NCBI GenBank assembly: GCA_002708765.1
Contig: PAPD01000026.1
Span: forward strand, 1 to 32,233
Origin: Gammaproteobacteria bacterium
GTDB taxonomy: Bacteria; Pseudomonadota; Gammaproteobacteria; Pseudomonadales; Azotimanducaceae
Direction: 5' to 3'
DNA length: 32,233 nucleotides
This document shows positions 9,814 to 19,992 of this stretch, one piece after another. Both the position numbers and the translations under genes were made by a program. The notes under the pieces are model-generated. The model did no database searches and was not told where the DNA came from. It was given only the letters and a program-made list of their open reading frames with translations. Position 1 is the stretch's first letter. The number at the start of each line of letters is the position of its first letter.

Positions 9814-10179
9814 CTATGTTGCTGGAATTTCGGTTTCTTTTCCCGTTTCAAGCTCTGAAGGAGATTCTTCGATTTCCATACTATCATTCTGCCCTCCTTC
9901 ATCCAGTAAGGGAACTCCTAAGTTCGCCGCAGTTGAAGATTTCTGCTTAGCGAAAAAAGACAAGGAAAAACTTGTAACAAAAAATAGTACTGCTATAAGC
10001 GCAGTCATGCGGACAAGAAAACTTCCGGGGCCGCCTGCTCCAAAAACGGTAGCGCTAGCACCTCCTCCAAAACCAGCTCCCGCATCTGCCCCTTTCCCGT
10101 GCTGGATAAGAATAAGGCCCGTAATCGCCAAAGCTATTAAAACATGGGCAAAAAGTACAAATGATTCAAAAGTTTCCAT
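9814..10179 (-). CDS. secG: Preprotein translocase subunit SecG
   Basis: SecG is the small accessory subunit of the SecYEG channel in the inner membrane. The 121 residues have two transmembrane helices: FESFVLFAHVLIALAITGLIL near the N-terminus and FLVRMTALIAVLFFVTSFSL in the middle. Between them is the family loop IQHGKGADAGAGFGGGASATVFG. The C-terminal tail is acidic and low in complexity. The frame stays open upstream, but ATG at 10179 is chosen because it starts the first helix at the usual place and has GGAG six bases upstream; the longer version would overlap tpiA. It lies 10 bases after tpiA and is followed by tRNA-Leu. Confidence 0.95.
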   Translation of the reverse strand: METFESFVLFAHVLIALAITGLILIQHGKGADAGAGFGGGASATVFGAGGPGSFLVRMTALIAVLFFVTSFSLSFFAKQKSSTAANLGVPLLDEGGQNDSMEIEESPSELETGKETEIPAT

Positions 10180-10189
10180 TAACACTCCA

Positions 10190-10972
10190 TTAGAATTTGT
10201 TCGCAATTTGACATATTTCCCCAAAACTGGTCGCATCTAATGATGCTCCACCAATCAGAGCTCCATCAACACCATCTATCTCCAATATTTCTTGGGCATT
10301 TGCTGGTGTAACACTTCCGCCATAAATAATCCTAGTGTCTGCCGCTAGATTCGGGTCATGTTTCCCCAATAGATCTCGAATTGTGAAGTGAACTTCTTCT
10401 ATCTGATGAATACTAGCACTTTTCCCTGTTCCTATTGCCCAAACCGGCTCATACGCAATCACTAAATTTCTCAGATCAGAAAAACTATTTGTCCCAATAA
10501 TATATTCCAGCTGATTACCAATAACATCCTTAGCAGCTCCAGCTTCTCGCTGGTCCAAGCTTTCTCCTAAACATACTATCGGCACCAATGCTTCCTTTAA
10601 ACACTGAGAAAGTTTCCTTGCAATAGACTCATTACTTTCCTTGAACATTAACCTGCGCTCTGAATGACCAATAAGAGCATATTGACATCCCACATCCTGC
10701 AACATTTTTGCTGAAATGGCTCCAGTAACCGATCCATTTTCACGTTCATCAAGATCTTGCGCTCCTAACCAAAAACCGGTTCCGTCAATAGCATTGGAAG
10801 CCATTTGAAGGTAAACAAATGGCGGTAAAATAAGCACCACTAAATCTTCCGGCGTTATTTTCGCCAGTTCCGATTTAAGATCCGCCAATAGCTGCATTAT
10901 GCTTCCGGATTCGCCATTCATTTTCCAATTAGCGACCAGAAGCGGCTTTCTTTTGATTTTGTACCCCCGCAA
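10190..10972 (-). CDS. tpiA: Triosephosphate isomerase
   Basis: Interconverts dihydroxyacetone phosphate and glyceraldehyde 3-phosphate. All catalytic residues are visible when numbering from the TTG at 10972: Lys17 in NWKMN, His103 in IGHSERR, Glu175 in AYEPVWAIGTG. The flexible loop and phosphate-binding segments YGGSVTPANAQEI and GALIGGASL are also present. The start is unusual. The first possible start in frame is TTG at 10972, with only AGGG two bases before it. No ATG or GTG lies ahead of NWKMN. A GGGGG run sits six bases upstream of an ATC codon at 10957, which would give (M)KRKPLLVANWKMNG, the family's normal N-terminus. The true start is therefore uncertain; the enzyme itself is not in doubt. 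It lies between glmM and secG, a common gammaproteobacterial order. Confidence 0.93.
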   Translation of the reverse strand: MRGYKIKRKPLLVANWKMNGESGSIMQLLADLKSELAKITPEDLVVLILPPFVYLQMASNAIDGTGFWLGAQDLDERENGSVTGAISAKMLQDVGCQYALIGHSERRLMFKESNESIARKLSQCLKEALVPIVCLGESLDQREAGAAKDVIGNQLEYIIGTNSFSDLRNLVIAYEPVWAIGTGKSASIHQIEEVHFTIRDLLGKHDPNLAADTRIIYGGSVTPANAQEILEIDGVDGALIGGASLDATSFGEICQIANKF

Positions 10973-11018
10973 AGCCCTGAAAAAAGGGACGAAATATTAG
11001 CTACTTTAGGATCATATT

Positions 11019-12365
11019 TCAAACTGTCTTATTGCACTCGTTTTCTACAAATTTTGCCAGTTGTTCTGCTAGATCAATGACTTGGGACTGGTCTTGTCCT
11101 TCCACCATTACCCGAATAACAGGTTCTGTTCCTGATGGACGGAGTATTACACGCCCTTTTTCCCCTATTTTACTTTCAACTTCTCTAATTGCTCCTGAAA
11201 ATGTCTCCATAGGATCAACTTTAAAACCACCGTCATACGGCACGTTGATAATATGTTGAGGAAATTTATTAAGCCCTTTCATGATTTGATCAAGAGACTT
11301 GTCCAAGCTTAAACACCCAGCTAGGACCTGCAGAGATGAAACTATAGCATCACCAGTTGAAACAAGGTCCAGGCAGAGAATATGGCCCGAGGCCTCTCCT
11401 CCAAGCTTCCATTTGTGATCCATCAATTGTTCCAATACATATCTATCCCCAACAGGAGCCCTGAAAAAAGGGACATCTAATCTCTTAAAAGCTTCCTCTA
11501 TCCCGAAATTGGTCATTTGAGTCCCGACAACCCCTCCTTCTAAGGTTCCTTTTTTTAACTTTGAGAGCGCAATAACATAGAGTATTTCATCTCCATCAAC
11601 CACCTCTCCATTACGGTCTATCATTATCAGTCGATCGCCATCGCCATCCAGCGCAATCCCTAAATCTGACTTTGATTCAATTACGAGAGCTGACAAAGCT
11701 TCGGGCCGAGTCGAACCTACACTCGAATTTATGTTGTAGCCATCTGGCTCAACGCCTATAGAAGTTACCTCAGCACCTAGTTCAGCAAAAACCTTCGGCG
11801 CGACTTGATACGCAGCACCATGAGCGCAATCTAGAGCTATTTTCAACCCTCTAAGATTGAGTTCACTTGGGAAACAACTCTTGCAAAATTCTACATAGCG
11901 TCCCGACGCATCATTTACTCGCGTTACCTTTCCTATTTTATCTGACGCCACTATTTCCATATTAATTTCTAGGCTTTTAGAAATGGCTGCCTCCAGCCCA
12001 GCATCCAATTTCGTTCCAAATTCCGAAAAGAATTTTACTCCATTATCGTAATAAGGATTGTGGGAAGCACTAATTACTATCCCTCCTGAGGCATTCAAAG
12101 TGCGGGTCAAATATGCAATGCCCGGAGTGGGCATAGGACCAAGTAAAGCAACATCAATTCCCGAAGAAACTAAGCCTGCCTGAAGAGCGGACTCAAACAT
12201 ATAACCGGACACACGCGTATCTTTGCCAATCAGGACCATACCTGAACTAGTCTTTCCAAAAACATGACCTATAGCCCACCCAAGACGGAGCATGAAATCC
12301 GGTGTTATCGGATAACTCCCAACTTTTCCTCTGATTCCATCGGTACCAAAGAAATTTTCAGTCAC
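11019..12365 (-). CDS. glmM: Phosphoglucosamine mutase GlmM
   Basis: Interconverts glucosamine 6-phosphate and glucosamine 1-phosphate for UDP-N-acetylglucosamine synthesis, feeding peptidoglycan and lipopolysaccharide. The phosphoserine is Ser101 in SASHNP, the metal loop is LDGDGDR, the sugar-binding loop GEASGH, and the phosphate-binding loop RPSGTEPVIR. I choose GTG at 12365 (448 residues, close to the usual 445): it overlaps the folP stop as GTGA and has GGAG nine bases upstream. The alternative TTG at 12380 would add five residues. FolP to GlmM coupling by this 4-base overlap is the classical arrangement. Confidence 0.95.
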   Translation of the reverse strand: MTENFFGTDGIRGKVGSYPITPDFMLRLGWAIGHVFGKTSSGMVLIGKDTRVSGYMFESALQAGLVSSGIDVALLGPMPTPGIAYLTRTLNASGGIVISASHNPYYDNGVKFFSEFGTKLDAGLEAAISKSLEINMEIVASDKIGKVTRVNDASGRYVEFCKSCFPSELNLRGLKIALDCAHGAAYQVAPKVFAELGAEVTSIGVEPDGYNINSSVGSTRPEALSALVIESKSDLGIALDGDGDRLIMIDRNGEVVDGDEILYVIALSKLKKGTLEGGVVGTQMTNFGIEEAFKRLDVPFFRAPVGDRYVLEQLMDHKWKLGGEASGHILCLDLVSTGDAIVSSLQVLAGCLSLDKSLDQIMKGLNKFPQHIINVPYDGGFKVDPMETFSGAIREVESKIGEKGRVILRPSGTEPVIRVMVEGQDQSQVIDLAEQLAKFVENECNKTV

Positions 12366-13198
12366 AGAACTTTTCTCCAATCCAATAACATTTCTCTGGA
12401 TATTGACTCCCAGACCTTGACCGCCGCCAAAGTTTCCCCGACATCATGAACACGAAGGATCTTAGCACCATTCTTCAAGGCAGCAAGACCTGCGGCTATA
12501 CTACCAGGCAAAACGTCTTCAGTTATTTTCTTTATGGTATTCTTTCTAGAAATTCCTACCATCAGAGGCAATCGGAATTCTCCAAATCCCTCTAGGCGAT
12601 TGATTAATTTCAGATTATGTTCAGGAGTCTTGCCAAACCCGAAACCTACGTCAATTATCAAACGATCTAACGTGATGCCTTTTTTTTGGCAAGTTCGTAT
12701 TCGATCCCAGAAAAAATCCTTTATATCTCCGATCAAATCGTCATAAAAAGGGTTTGCTTGCATATTTTGAGGGGTGCCTTTCATATGGACAAGGCAGACA
12801 TAAGCATCAGAACCAGCCAATACCTCCATCGCGCCTAAATCCTGAAGACCAGTGACATCGTTTATTAAATCTATATCGCAGGATAGAGCCTCTTTCATAA
12901 CCTTCGATTTACTTGTATCAACTGATATCGGGATGTCAGAAACAGAACGTAATTGTTCAATAACCGGAATAACTCTACTTAGCTCTTCTGTCTCAGATAT
13001 CGAAGAAGCCCCAGGCCTAGTTGATTCTCCTCCTATATCGATTATGTCAGCTCCAGATTCTTCCATGCAAAGCGCGTGATCTATAGCTTGAGAAAGACTA
13101 AAGAACTCTCCGCCATCAGAAAAAGAATCAGGAGTAACGTTGAGGATTCCCATCACAAGTGGACGTTTTTGTTCCAGTAAGGCGGCTATTCTAGCCAT
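12362..13198 (-). CDS. folP: Dihydropteroate synthase
   Basis: Condenses hydroxymethyl-dihydropterin pyrophosphate with p-aminobenzoate in folate synthesis; this is the sulfonamide target. The 278 residues fit the family. Signatures are MGILNVTPDSFSDGGEF near the N-terminus, GADIIDIGGESTRPGA, NDVTGL, GFGFGKTPEHNL, and the C-terminal RVHDVGET. ATG at 13198 is eight bases after the ftsH stop and lacks a clear Shine-Dalgarno, so translation may depend on ribosomes finishing ftsH. It overlaps glmM by four bases. Confidence 0.96.
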   Translation of the reverse strand: MARIAALLEQKRPLVMGILNVTPDSFSDGGEFFSLSQAIDHALCMEESGADIIDIGGESTRPGASSISETEELSRVIPVIEQLRSVSDIPISVDTSKSKVMKEALSCDIDLINDVTGLQDLGAMEVLAGSDAYVCLVHMKGTPQNMQANPFYDDLIGDIKDFFWDRIRTCQKKGITLDRLIIDVGFGFGKTPEHNLKLINRLEGFGEFRLPLMVGISRKNTIKKITEDVLPGSIAAGLAALKNGAKILRVHDVGETLAAVKVWESISREMLLDWRKVL

Positions 13199-13206
13199 AA
13201 ATTTTT

Positions 13207-15123
13207 CTAGTGATCTGGAGTAGGATCTCCTAGCGGCTCTCCATCAAGATCTCCACTAGGCGGTTCTGGACTATCCCCAGTAGCTGAATCATCCCAATTC
13301 TCAGGAGGGCTTGGTTTCTTTCCCTCCATAATTTCATCTATCTGTTTCCTATCTATAGTTTCATACTCTAGAAGCGCTTCCGCCATTATTTCGAGCTTTG
13401 CTCTATTCTCTTCTAGAATTTTTTTTGCTTGTTGATAGCATTGATCGATAATTAAGCGGACTTCTTGATCAATCCTTTTCGCAGTTTCATTAGAAATCTG
13501 GGAGCTGGCATTGCCCGCTGATTTACCCAAAAAGATTTCCTCATTTTCTTCATAGTACATTAACGGGCCAAGATTTTCGGATAAACCCCACTTCGTTACC
13601 ATAGCTCTAGCCATCTTGGTCGCTCTCTCTATATCATTCGATGCACCCGTCGTTATGCCGTCCAAGCCAAGGGTTATTTCTTCCGCCACCCTGCCTCCGA
13701 ATAATGAACAGATCTGGCTCACTATCGATTGCTTACTCATCGAATATCGATCCTCTTCAGGCAAGAACATCGTAATACCCAAGGCCCTTCCTCGCGGGAT
13801 TATTGACACTTTATAACTCGGGTCGTGCTCAGGAACGAGATATCCGACTATGCAATGACCTGCCTCATGATATGCGGTATTTTTCTTTTCTTTTTCGGAC
13901 ATAACCATTGATTTGCGCTCAGCACCCATCATTATTTTGTCTTTGGCTTGCTCAAACTGACTCATCGTCACGGCTCTTTTGTCTTGCCGTGCCGCGAACA
14001 AAGCCGCCTCATTAACCAAATTGGCCAAATCAGCTCCCGAAAACCCTGGCGTTCCTCTCGCTATAACCGCCGCATCTGCATCTTTCCCAAGAGGAACTTT
14101 TCTCATGTGAACTTTAAGAATTTGTTCTCTGCCACGGATATCTGGAAGCGCGACAACTACTTGCCGATCAAATCTTCCTGGTCTGAGCAGGGCAGGATCA
14201 AGAACATCCGGTCTATTTGTCGAGGCAATAACAATTATCCCTTCATTACCGTCAAATCCGTCCATCTCTACAAGCAACTGATTTAAAGTCTGCTCTCTTT
14301 CATCATGACCACCTCCTAAACCAGCGCCTCTGTGCCTTCCTACAGCATCGATTTCGTCGATGAATATTATGCATGGAATTTGTTTTTTTGCCTGATCGAA
14401 CATATCTCTAACTCTCGATGCACCCACGCCCACAAACATTTCTACAAAGTCCGATCCCGAAATGCTAAAGAAGGGAACCTGAGCCTCTCCTGCAATAGCC
14501 TTGGCCAGCAGAGTTTTTCCTGTCCCCGGCTGGCCCACCATGAGAATTCCTCTAGGGATTCGACCACCCAACTTCTGGAACCTGCTAGGGTCTCTAAGAA
14601 ATTCAACCAACTCCTGAACATCTTCTTTAGCTTCATCTACCCCAGCCACATCGTTAAAAGTTATTTTTATCTGGTCTTCACCCAATAGTTTTGCCTTGCT
14701 TTTACCAAAGGTTAACGGACCTCCTCTACCTCCAGCTCCTCCTTGCATCTGACGCATAAAAAACATGAAAACTGCTATAATCACCAGAATTGGAAAGCTG
14801 GCAACTAAAAGCTGAGTCCATATACTCTGTCTCTCAGGTTTATTGCCCTTGAAATCAACATTGTGATCAAGCATCTCTCCTATCAAAGCGTCATCAGCTA
14901 TCTGCGGTTGAATCGTTTCAAATCTCCTTCCATCCTGATACTGACCTCGGATCGTGAGCCCCTCCACCTCAACTGATCTAACCTGGTTTTGCGATACCAA
15001 GTCCAGAAAGCTTGAATAATCAATCTCCTCATTCGCTGTCTGCGTATTGAAGTTCTGAAAGACCATTAACAATACTGCCGCTATAACTAGCCAGAGCAAT
15101 AAATTTTTTCTCATATCATTCAA
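13207..15123 (-). CDS. ftsH: ATP-dependent zinc metalloprotease FtsH
   Basis: A membrane-anchored AAA+ protease that removes misassembled membrane proteins and, in E. coli, short-lived regulators such as LpxC and sigma-32. The 638 residues comprise a first membrane helix (about 7-24), a periplasmic domain, a second helix (about 107-123), the AAA module with Walker A GQPGTGKT (197-204), Walker B IIFIDEID, the second region of homology [18 protein letters not shown], and the zinc site HEAGH at 419-423. The usual Pro-Pro of the Walker A loop reads Gln-Pro. The start is ambiguous: TTG at 15123 has GAGGA seven bases upstream, while ATG at 15114 gives the family-like [10 protein letters not shown] but has no well-spaced Shine-Dalgarno. 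It follows rlmE by about 96 bases and precedes folP. Confidence 0.96.
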   Translation of the reverse strand: MNDMRKNLLLWLVIAAVLLMVFQNFNTQTANEEIDYSSFLDLVSQNQVRSVEVEGLTIRGQYQDGRRFETIQPQIADDALIGEMLDHNVDFKGNKPERQSIWTQLLVASFPILVIIAVFMFFMRQMQGGAGGRGGPLTFGKSKAKLLGEDQIKITFNDVAGVDEAKEDVQELVEFLRDPSRFQKLGGRIPRGILMVGQPGTGKTLLAKAIAGEAQVPFFSISGSDFVEMFVGVGASRVRDMFDQAKKQIPCIIFIDEIDAVGRHRGAGLGGGHDEREQTLNQLLVEMDGFDGNEGIIVIASTNRPDVLDPALLRPGRFDRQVVVALPDIRGREQILKVHMRKVPLGKDADAAVIARGTPGFSGADLANLVNEAALFAARQDKRAVTMSQFEQAKDKIMMGAERKSMVMSEKEKKNTAYHEAGHCIVGYLVPEHDPSYKVSIIPRGRALGITMFLPEEDRYSMSKQSIVSQICSLFGGRVAEEITLGLDGITTGASNDIERATKMARAMVTKWGLSENLGPLMYYEENEEIFLGKSAGNASSQISNETAKRIDQEVRLIIDQCYQQAKKILEENRAKLEIMAEALLEYETIDRKQIDEIMEGKKPSPPENWDDSATGDSPEPPSGDLDGEPLGDPTPDH

Positions 15124-15219
15124 AATTAAATCCTCTATTCCCTAACAAATAAGGAGAATCTTATTCCTCATTTTAACGCCAATGACATGCGTTTTGCACA
15201 ACTGAAAAAACCAAATATT

Positions 15220-15855
15220 TTATACTAATCGAGTGTCCACAATATGCCCACGACCCAAGATATAAAACTCTCTAGACTCCTTTCTAGATGCCGCTGGCTT
15301 AATCGTATTGACTTGATCGAATGAGCCTTCGATATCAGACCTTATGCTTTCAATACCATCCCCTTCAAAAACTTTAAGCAAAAGGCTTCCTCCTGCCCTT
15401 AATCTATTACAAGAAAAGAGCCATACATTTTCTACTAAGCTCATGATCTTAGCCTGATCAGTAATTCTAATACCTGTTAAGTTTGGGGCCATATCCGAAA
15501 TTACAAGGTCTAAATCTCTATCTCCAATAACATTCAATATTTGTTTAACAATCGTAGGGTCCTCGAAATCACCCTGGATAAACTCAGCTCCGTCAACCGC
15601 TTGAATATCCTGCAAATCAACTCCGACGATCAACCCATTCCTGCCCACTCTTTGCCCAACTATTTGCAACCAACTCCCAGGGGCACACCCCAAATCCAAA
15701 ACGGTCATTCCTTTGGACAGGATATTATATTTCTCATTAATTTGTACCAACTTGTAAGCCGCTCTTGATCTCAAACCAGACCGCCGTGAGCTCTCAACAT
15801 ACTGATCTTTTTGCTGTCTATCAATCCAGGATCGACCAGATTTCCTCTTTCTCAT
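15220..15855 (-). CDS. rlmE: 23S rRNA 2'-O-methyltransferase RlmE (FtsJ/RrmJ)
   Basis: Methylates the 2'-OH of U2552 in the A loop of 23S rRNA during late 50S maturation. With ATG at 15855 the protein is 211 residues, the family length. The SAM-binding motif is VLDLGCAPGSW. The KDKE catalytic tetrad is visible as Lys35 (AAYKL), Asp121 (VISDMAPN), Lys161 (LLLKVFEG) and Glu196 (ESREFY). The frame is open another 53 codons upstream, but that extension is hydrophobic, unrelated to RlmE, and runs antisense over yhbY, so I exclude it. It is followed by ftsH, as in E. coli, and divergent from yhbY. Confidence 0.95.
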   Translation of the reverse strand: MRKRKSGRSWIDRQQKDQYVESSRRSGLRSRAAYKLVQINEKYNILSKGMTVLDLGCAPGSWLQIVGQRVGRNGLIVGVDLQDIQAVDGAEFIQGDFEDPTIVKQILNVIGDRDLDLVISDMAPNLTGIRITDQAKIMSLVENVWLFSCNRLRAGGSLLLKVFEGDGIESIRSDIEGSFDQVNTIKPAASRKESREFYILGRGHIVDTRLV

Positions 15856-15922
15856 TTTTTTTAGCTGCCTTATGATGCTTAATAGAAAGAAAACAAATTC
15901 AAAAAAAAGATAATAGCTCAAT

Positions 15923-16228
15923 ATGGACAAGAAATTCCTAAAGAAACTAATATCTATAGGCCACAAACTCAGCCCTCTATTGAGAATATCCAAAAATGGA
16001 CTATCCGAGAGCATATTAAATGAACTAAATCGGGCTTTGAATGACCACGAACTTATTAAAATTAAAATAGTAGCAGCAAAAGAAGAACGAAGTCAGATCT
16101 CTTTGGTGATAGAGAAATTACCAGAAACGATTATAGTGCAAAGCATAGGTGGAGTCTTGCTCGTATATCGGCCAAGCAACCAATCAAATCAGAAATTATC
16201 TAATATCTACAGATCTGAAAAACAGTGA
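15923..16228 (+). CDS. yhbY: YhbY-type CRM-domain RNA-binding protein
   Basis: A single CRS1/YhbY (CRM) domain protein associated with pre-50S ribosomal particles. The 101 residues match the family. HKLSPLLRISKNGLSESILNELNRALNDHELIKIKI covers the typical KH-like core; the usual GGNG-type loop is reduced to SKNG. The protein ends with the conserved VLLVYRPS strand and a short polar tail. It is divergent from rlmE, with 67 bases between the starts, and its stop is separated from the greA stop by a single base, so the two transcripts must overlap. The Shine-Dalgarno is weak. Confidence 0.9.
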   Translation: MDKKFLKKLISIGHKLSPLLRISKNGLSESILNELNRALNDHELIKIKIVAAKEERSQISLVIEKLPETIIVQSIGGVLLVYRPSNQSNQKLSNIYRSEKQ

Positions 16229-16229
16229 T

Positions 16230-16706
16230 CTACAAATGCTCTACGCTGCATATCTCGTACTCTACCTGACCTTTCGGCGTTGACACCACAACAACGTCAC
16301 CAATCTGTTTCCCTATCAACGCCCTAGCGATCGGAGAATAAACCGATATCTTTCCGATTTTAATATCTGCTTCATCATCTCCTACAATCTGATAGACAAC
16401 TTCCGAATCGTCTTCGTAATTCAAAATCTTTACCGTCACACCAAATATAACTTTCCCAGTGGCGGGGATATCCTTTACATCTATAACGTTTGAATGGGCT
16501 AATTTTCGTTCTATATCTAATATTCGTCCCTCTATAAAACCTTGCTCTTCCTTTGCATACTGATACTCTGCATTTTCTCTTAGGTCTCCCTGCTCTCTTG
16601 CTTCCGCAATAGCCTGGACTATCCTAGGCCTCTCCTGAGCCTTTAACCGCTCGAGTTCCAGTCGCAACATACTTTCTCCAGCGGATGTCATAGGAATCTT
16701 TTCCAT
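16230..16706 (-). CDS. greA: Transcription elongation factor GreA
   Basis: Rescues backtracked RNA polymerase by stimulating transcript cleavage through the secondary channel. The 158 residues are the standard length. The N-terminal coiled-coil carries the tip acidic residues Asp41 and Glu44 in GDLRENAEY, followed by [11 protein letters not shown]. The C-terminal FKBP-like domain contains the conserved [20 protein letters not shown] at 16706 has only a distant AGGG. It follows carB by 67 bases with a possible promoter of its own, and abuts yhbY tail to tail. Confidence 0.97.
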   Translation of the reverse strand: MEKIPMTSAGESMLRLELERLKAQERPRIVQAIAEAREQGDLRENAEYQYAKEEQGFIEGRILDIERKLAHSNVIDVKDIPATGKVIFGVTVKILNYEDDSEVVYQIVGDDEADIKIGKISVYSPIARALIGKQIGDVVVVSTPKGQVEYEICSVEHL

Positions 16707-16743
16707 ATTAAATATCTACCCTGGATAGGTTTTAAAACATACT

Positions 16744-16771
16744 ATTCTAATTCGTTTCACCGGCATCACAA
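16744..16771 (-). promoter_or_regulatory. Candidate sigma-70 promoter for greA
   Basis: On the minus strand TTGTGA, a 16-base spacer and TAGAAT resemble a sigma-70 promoter in the carB-greA gap, with the start site predicted about 30 bases before the greA ATG. It is a moderate match and not confirmed. Confidence 0.4.
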
Positions 16772-16773
16772 TA

Positions 16774-19700
16774 TTAATACGAAGGTCTTTGCAAAGACTG
16801 AAGACTTCGTACCGTTATATCCTCTCCATGTTTCAAAGCTTCTACACAGGCTTTGCCTCCCGCAATAGTTGTTGTGTAACATACTTTATTCTGCAACGCG
16901 GTCCTCCGAATCTGGAAGGAATCTGCAATAGCTTGCTTACCCTCAGTCGTATTAACGATGAAATTTATCTCTTGGTTCTTCAACATATCAACTATGTGAG
17001 GACGACCTTCTTGGACCTTGTTAACTAATTTGACTGATATTCCTGACGTTTCAAGAGTTTTTTTGGTACCTCGCGTTGCTACGATTGAAAATCCTAATTC
17101 TGTGAGAATTTTGGCAATTTCAATCAAATCACTTTTGTCAGCATCTCTTACGCTTAGAAATGCATTGCCTTCGCTAGGGATAGGTTCGTTTGCTGCCATT
17201 TGCGCCTTACCATAGGCCTCCCCAAAATTTATGCCGATTCCCATCACTTCACCCGTGGATTTCATCTCCGGTCCGAGGATGGGATCAACCCCAGGGAATT
17301 TACCAAAGGGAAAAACAGCCTCTTTAACACTATAAAAATCAGGCACAATTTCTTGGGTAAACTTCTGTTCTTTCAGGGAAATACCTATCATGCACTTAGC
17401 AGCTATTTTTGCTAGGCTGGTTCCAATGCATTTCGATACGAAAGGAACAGTTCTTGAAGCTCTTGGATTGACCTCTAGAACAAATACTTCTTCCCCTTGA
17501 ACAGCTAACTGCACATTCATCAATCCACAGACCTTTAGATGTTTAGCCATGCGAGCTACTTGATCTCGCATCCTATCTAATAGTTTCTCGGGAAGACTAT
17601 ATGGAGGCAATGAACAGGCTGAATCACCAGAGTGAATCCCTGCTTGCTCAATGTGCTGCATTACTGAACCAATCACTACATCTTGTCCATCAGATACAGC
17701 ATCAATATCAACTTCGATTGCATGATCAAGAAACCGATCAAGCAAGACCGGACTATCACCCACAAATGCGGCGACCCTATCAATATAAGATTTTAACTCC
17801 AGTTGATCATAGACTATTTCCATTGCTCTCCCACCCAAGACATATGACGGTCTTGCCACTAAAGGGAACCCCAATTTCTCGGCCACAGCAAAGGCCTCTC
17901 CTTTTGTTTGGACAGTTTCATTAGCAGGCTGTTTCAAATCCAATTTTTTGATCAATTGCTGGAAGCGCTTGCGATCTTCGGCTTCATCAATAGCATCTGG
18001 CGAAGTTCCGATTATCGGAACACCTGCAGCCTCTAATTCGTTCGCCAGCTTTAAAGGAGTCTGTCCACCAAATTGAACAATAACGCCTTTTGGTTTCTCC
18101 AGCTCAATGACGGACATAACGTCCTCAAAGGTTAAGGGCTCGAAATAAAGCCGATCAGAAGTATCATAATCCGTGGAAACTGTTTCAGGATTACAGTTAA
18201 TCATGATGGCTTCATATTTTTCCGATTTAATTGCTAAGGATGCGTGCACACAACAGTAATCAAACTCTATGCCTTGACCAATTCGATTGGGGCCACCACC
18301 AAGAATAATGATCTTAGGCTTGTCAGTAGGTTTTGCCTCACATTCAGCCTCATAAGTGGAATACATATAAGCGGTAGTAGATGTAAATTCCGCCGCACAA
18401 GTATCCACCCGCTTATATACAGGGAAAATACCATTTTTTTGTCGGTAGTCTCTAATCTGCGACTCAGGACACTCGAGCAAAGCAGCGATTCGCGAGTCTG
18501 AGAAGCCATTCTTTTTCAGCGAAACCATCGCATTCTTGTCCATCTCCTTCAACGTCGTTCCCTTGATGCTTTCTTCTATTTGAATCAAATTTCTGATCTG
18601 ATCGAGGAACCAGGCATCTATGCCAGTGAGAGATCTAATCTTTTCTAACGGAAAATCAGCTCGGAAAGCATCTCCAATATAACGAATACGATCGGAGCTA
18701 GGCACCCGCAACTCCCTGGAAAGAGTTGCTTCCAGGTCTTCTTCCTCTATATCGATAATCGGTGTCAATCCAGATATCCCTATCTCTAGGCTGCGGAGCG
18801 CTTTTTGAAGACTCTCCGAGAACGTTCTCACTATCGACATTACTTCTCCAACCGATTTCATTTGGGTGGTTAGCACATCTTCAGCCTGAGGAAATTTTTC
18901 GAAAGTAAAACGAGGAATCTTCGTTACTATGTAGTCTATAGTTGGTTCAAACGAAGCCGGAGTAACCCCTCCCGTAATGTCGTTAGATATTTCATCCAAC
19001 GTATAACCGATGGCCAATTTCGCGGCCACTTTGGCTATAGGGAACCCCGTTGCCTTTGAAGCTAGCGCAGAAGAGCGGGAAACTCTAGGATTCATCTCGA
19101 TGACGACCAGCCTTCCTGTATCAGGGTCCACCGCAAATTGAACGTTTGAACCTCCGGTTTCCACTCCTATTGCTCTAAGGACTTTCAAAGACGCATTCCG
19201 CATAAGCTGATATTCTTTATCAGTAAGCGTCTGGGCAGGGGCTACTGTAATCGAATCACCAGTATGAACACCCATTGGATCAAGGTTTTCTATTGAACAA
19301 ACTATTATGCAGTTATCTTCTTTGTCCCGAATAACTTCCATTTCAAATTCTTTCCAACCCAGTAACGACTCATCAATTAACAACTCTTTCGTTGGAGAAA
19401 GCTCTAGGCCACGAGAACAAATCGTCTCAAAATCTTCCTGGTTATATGCGACGCCTCCTCCTGAACCACCTAAAGTGAAAGAAGGCCTAATCACGCAAGG
19501 AAATCCTAGAGCTGCTTGAACCTGTCTTGCCTCTTCCAAAGAATGTGCTATAGCGCTTCTAGGGGTTTCAAGTCCTATAGATTTAATTACTTGATCAAAC
19601 TGCTGTCTGTCTTCAGCTTTATCAATCGATTCTTTTGATGCGCCTATAAGTTCAACGTTAAACTTTTGAAGCACCCCTTCTCTAGTTAAATCTAGAGCAC

Positions 19701-19992
19701 AATTAAGTGCGGTTTGCCCGCCCATCGTAGGCAATATTGCTTGAGGTCTCTCTTTTTCAATGATGTTTGCTACGTTCCTCCAATGAATTGGTTCAATATA
19801 CGTCGCGTCTGCCATCTCCGGGTCAGTCATTATCGTAGCCGGGTTAGAGTTAACGAGAATGACTCTGTAACCTTCTTCCCTCAGTGCCTTGCAAGCCTGA
19901 GCACCGGAATAGTCGAACTCGCAAGCCTGGCCAATAACTATCGGGCCAGCACCAATAATCAATATACTCGATAGGTCTTCTCTCTTAGGCAT
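16774..19992 (-). CDS. carB: Carbamoyl-phosphate synthase large subunit
   Basis: Makes carbamoyl phosphate from bicarbonate, ammonia from CarA, and two ATP, for pyrimidine and arginine synthesis. The 1072 residues equal the family length. Two ATP-grasp halves are visible: the first begins [22 protein letters not shown] and includes [18 protein letters not shown]; the second begins [21 protein letters not shown] and includes [18 protein letters not shown]. The C-terminal MGS-like allosteric domain (about 935-1072), with [17 protein letters not shown], binds the regulatory nucleotides and ornithine in E. coli. ATG at 19992 overlaps the end of carA by 8 bases (ATGCCTAA), so the two subunits are translationally linked. 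Confidence 0.98.
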   Translation of the reverse strand: MPKREDLSSILIIGAGPIVIGQACEFDYSGAQACKALREEGYRVILVNSNPATIMTDPEMADATYIEPIHWRNVANIIEKERPQAILPTMGGQTALNCALDLTREGVLQKFNVELIGASKESIDKAEDRQQFDQVIKSIGLETPRSAIAHSLEEARQVQAALGFPCVIRPSFTLGGSGGGVAYNQEDFETICSRGLELSPTKELLIDESLLGWKEFEMEVIRDKEDNCIIVCSIENLDPMGVHTGDSITVAPAQTLTDKEYQLMRNASLKVLRAIGVETGGSNVQFAVDPDTGRLVVIEMNPRVSRSSALASKATGFPIAKVAAKLAIGYTLDEISNDITGGVTPASFEPTIDYIVTKIPRFTFEKFPQAEDVLTTQMKSVGEVMSIVRTFSESLQKALRSLEIGISGLTPIIDIEEEDLEATLSRELRVPSSDRIRYIGDAFRADFPLEKIRSLTGIDAWFLDQIRNLIQIEESIKGTTLKEMDKNAMVSLKKNGFSDSRIAALLECPESQIRDYRQKNGIFPVYKRVDTCAAEFTSTTAYMYSTYEAECEAKPTDKPKIIILGGGPNRIGQGIEFDYCCVHASLAIKSEKYEAIMINCNPETVSTDYDTSDRLYFEPLTFEDVMSVIELEKPKGVIVQFGGQTPLKLANELEAAGVPIIGTSPDAIDEAEDRKRFQQLIKKLDLKQPANETVQTKGEAFAVAEKLGFPLVARPSYVLGGRAMEIVYDQLELKSYIDRVAAFVGDSPVLLDRFLDHAIEVDIDAVSDGQDVVIGSVMQHIEQAGIHSGDSACSLPPYSLPEKLLDRMRDQVARMAKHLKVCGLMNVQLAVQGEEVFVLEVNPRASRTVPFVSKCIGTSLAKIAAKCMIGISLKEQKFTQEIVPDFYSVKEAVFPFGKFPGVDPILGPEMKSTGEVMGIGINFGEAYGKAQMAANEPIPSEGNAFLSVRDADKSDLIEIAKILTELGFSIVATRGTKKTLETSGISVKLVNKVQEGRPHIVDMLKNQEINFIVNTTEGKQAIADSFQIRRTALQNKVCYTTTIAGGKACVEALKHGEDITVRSLQSLQRPSY

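Noticed and set aside
10180-10236. Upstream extension of the secG frame
   Set aside because: It overlaps the end of tpiA and precedes the first SecG helix; ATG 10179 has a good Shine-Dalgarno.
15856-16014. N-terminal extension of the rlmE frame by 53 hydrophobic codons
   Set aside because: It is unrelated to RlmE, lies antisense to yhbY, and the family start is the ATG at 15855.
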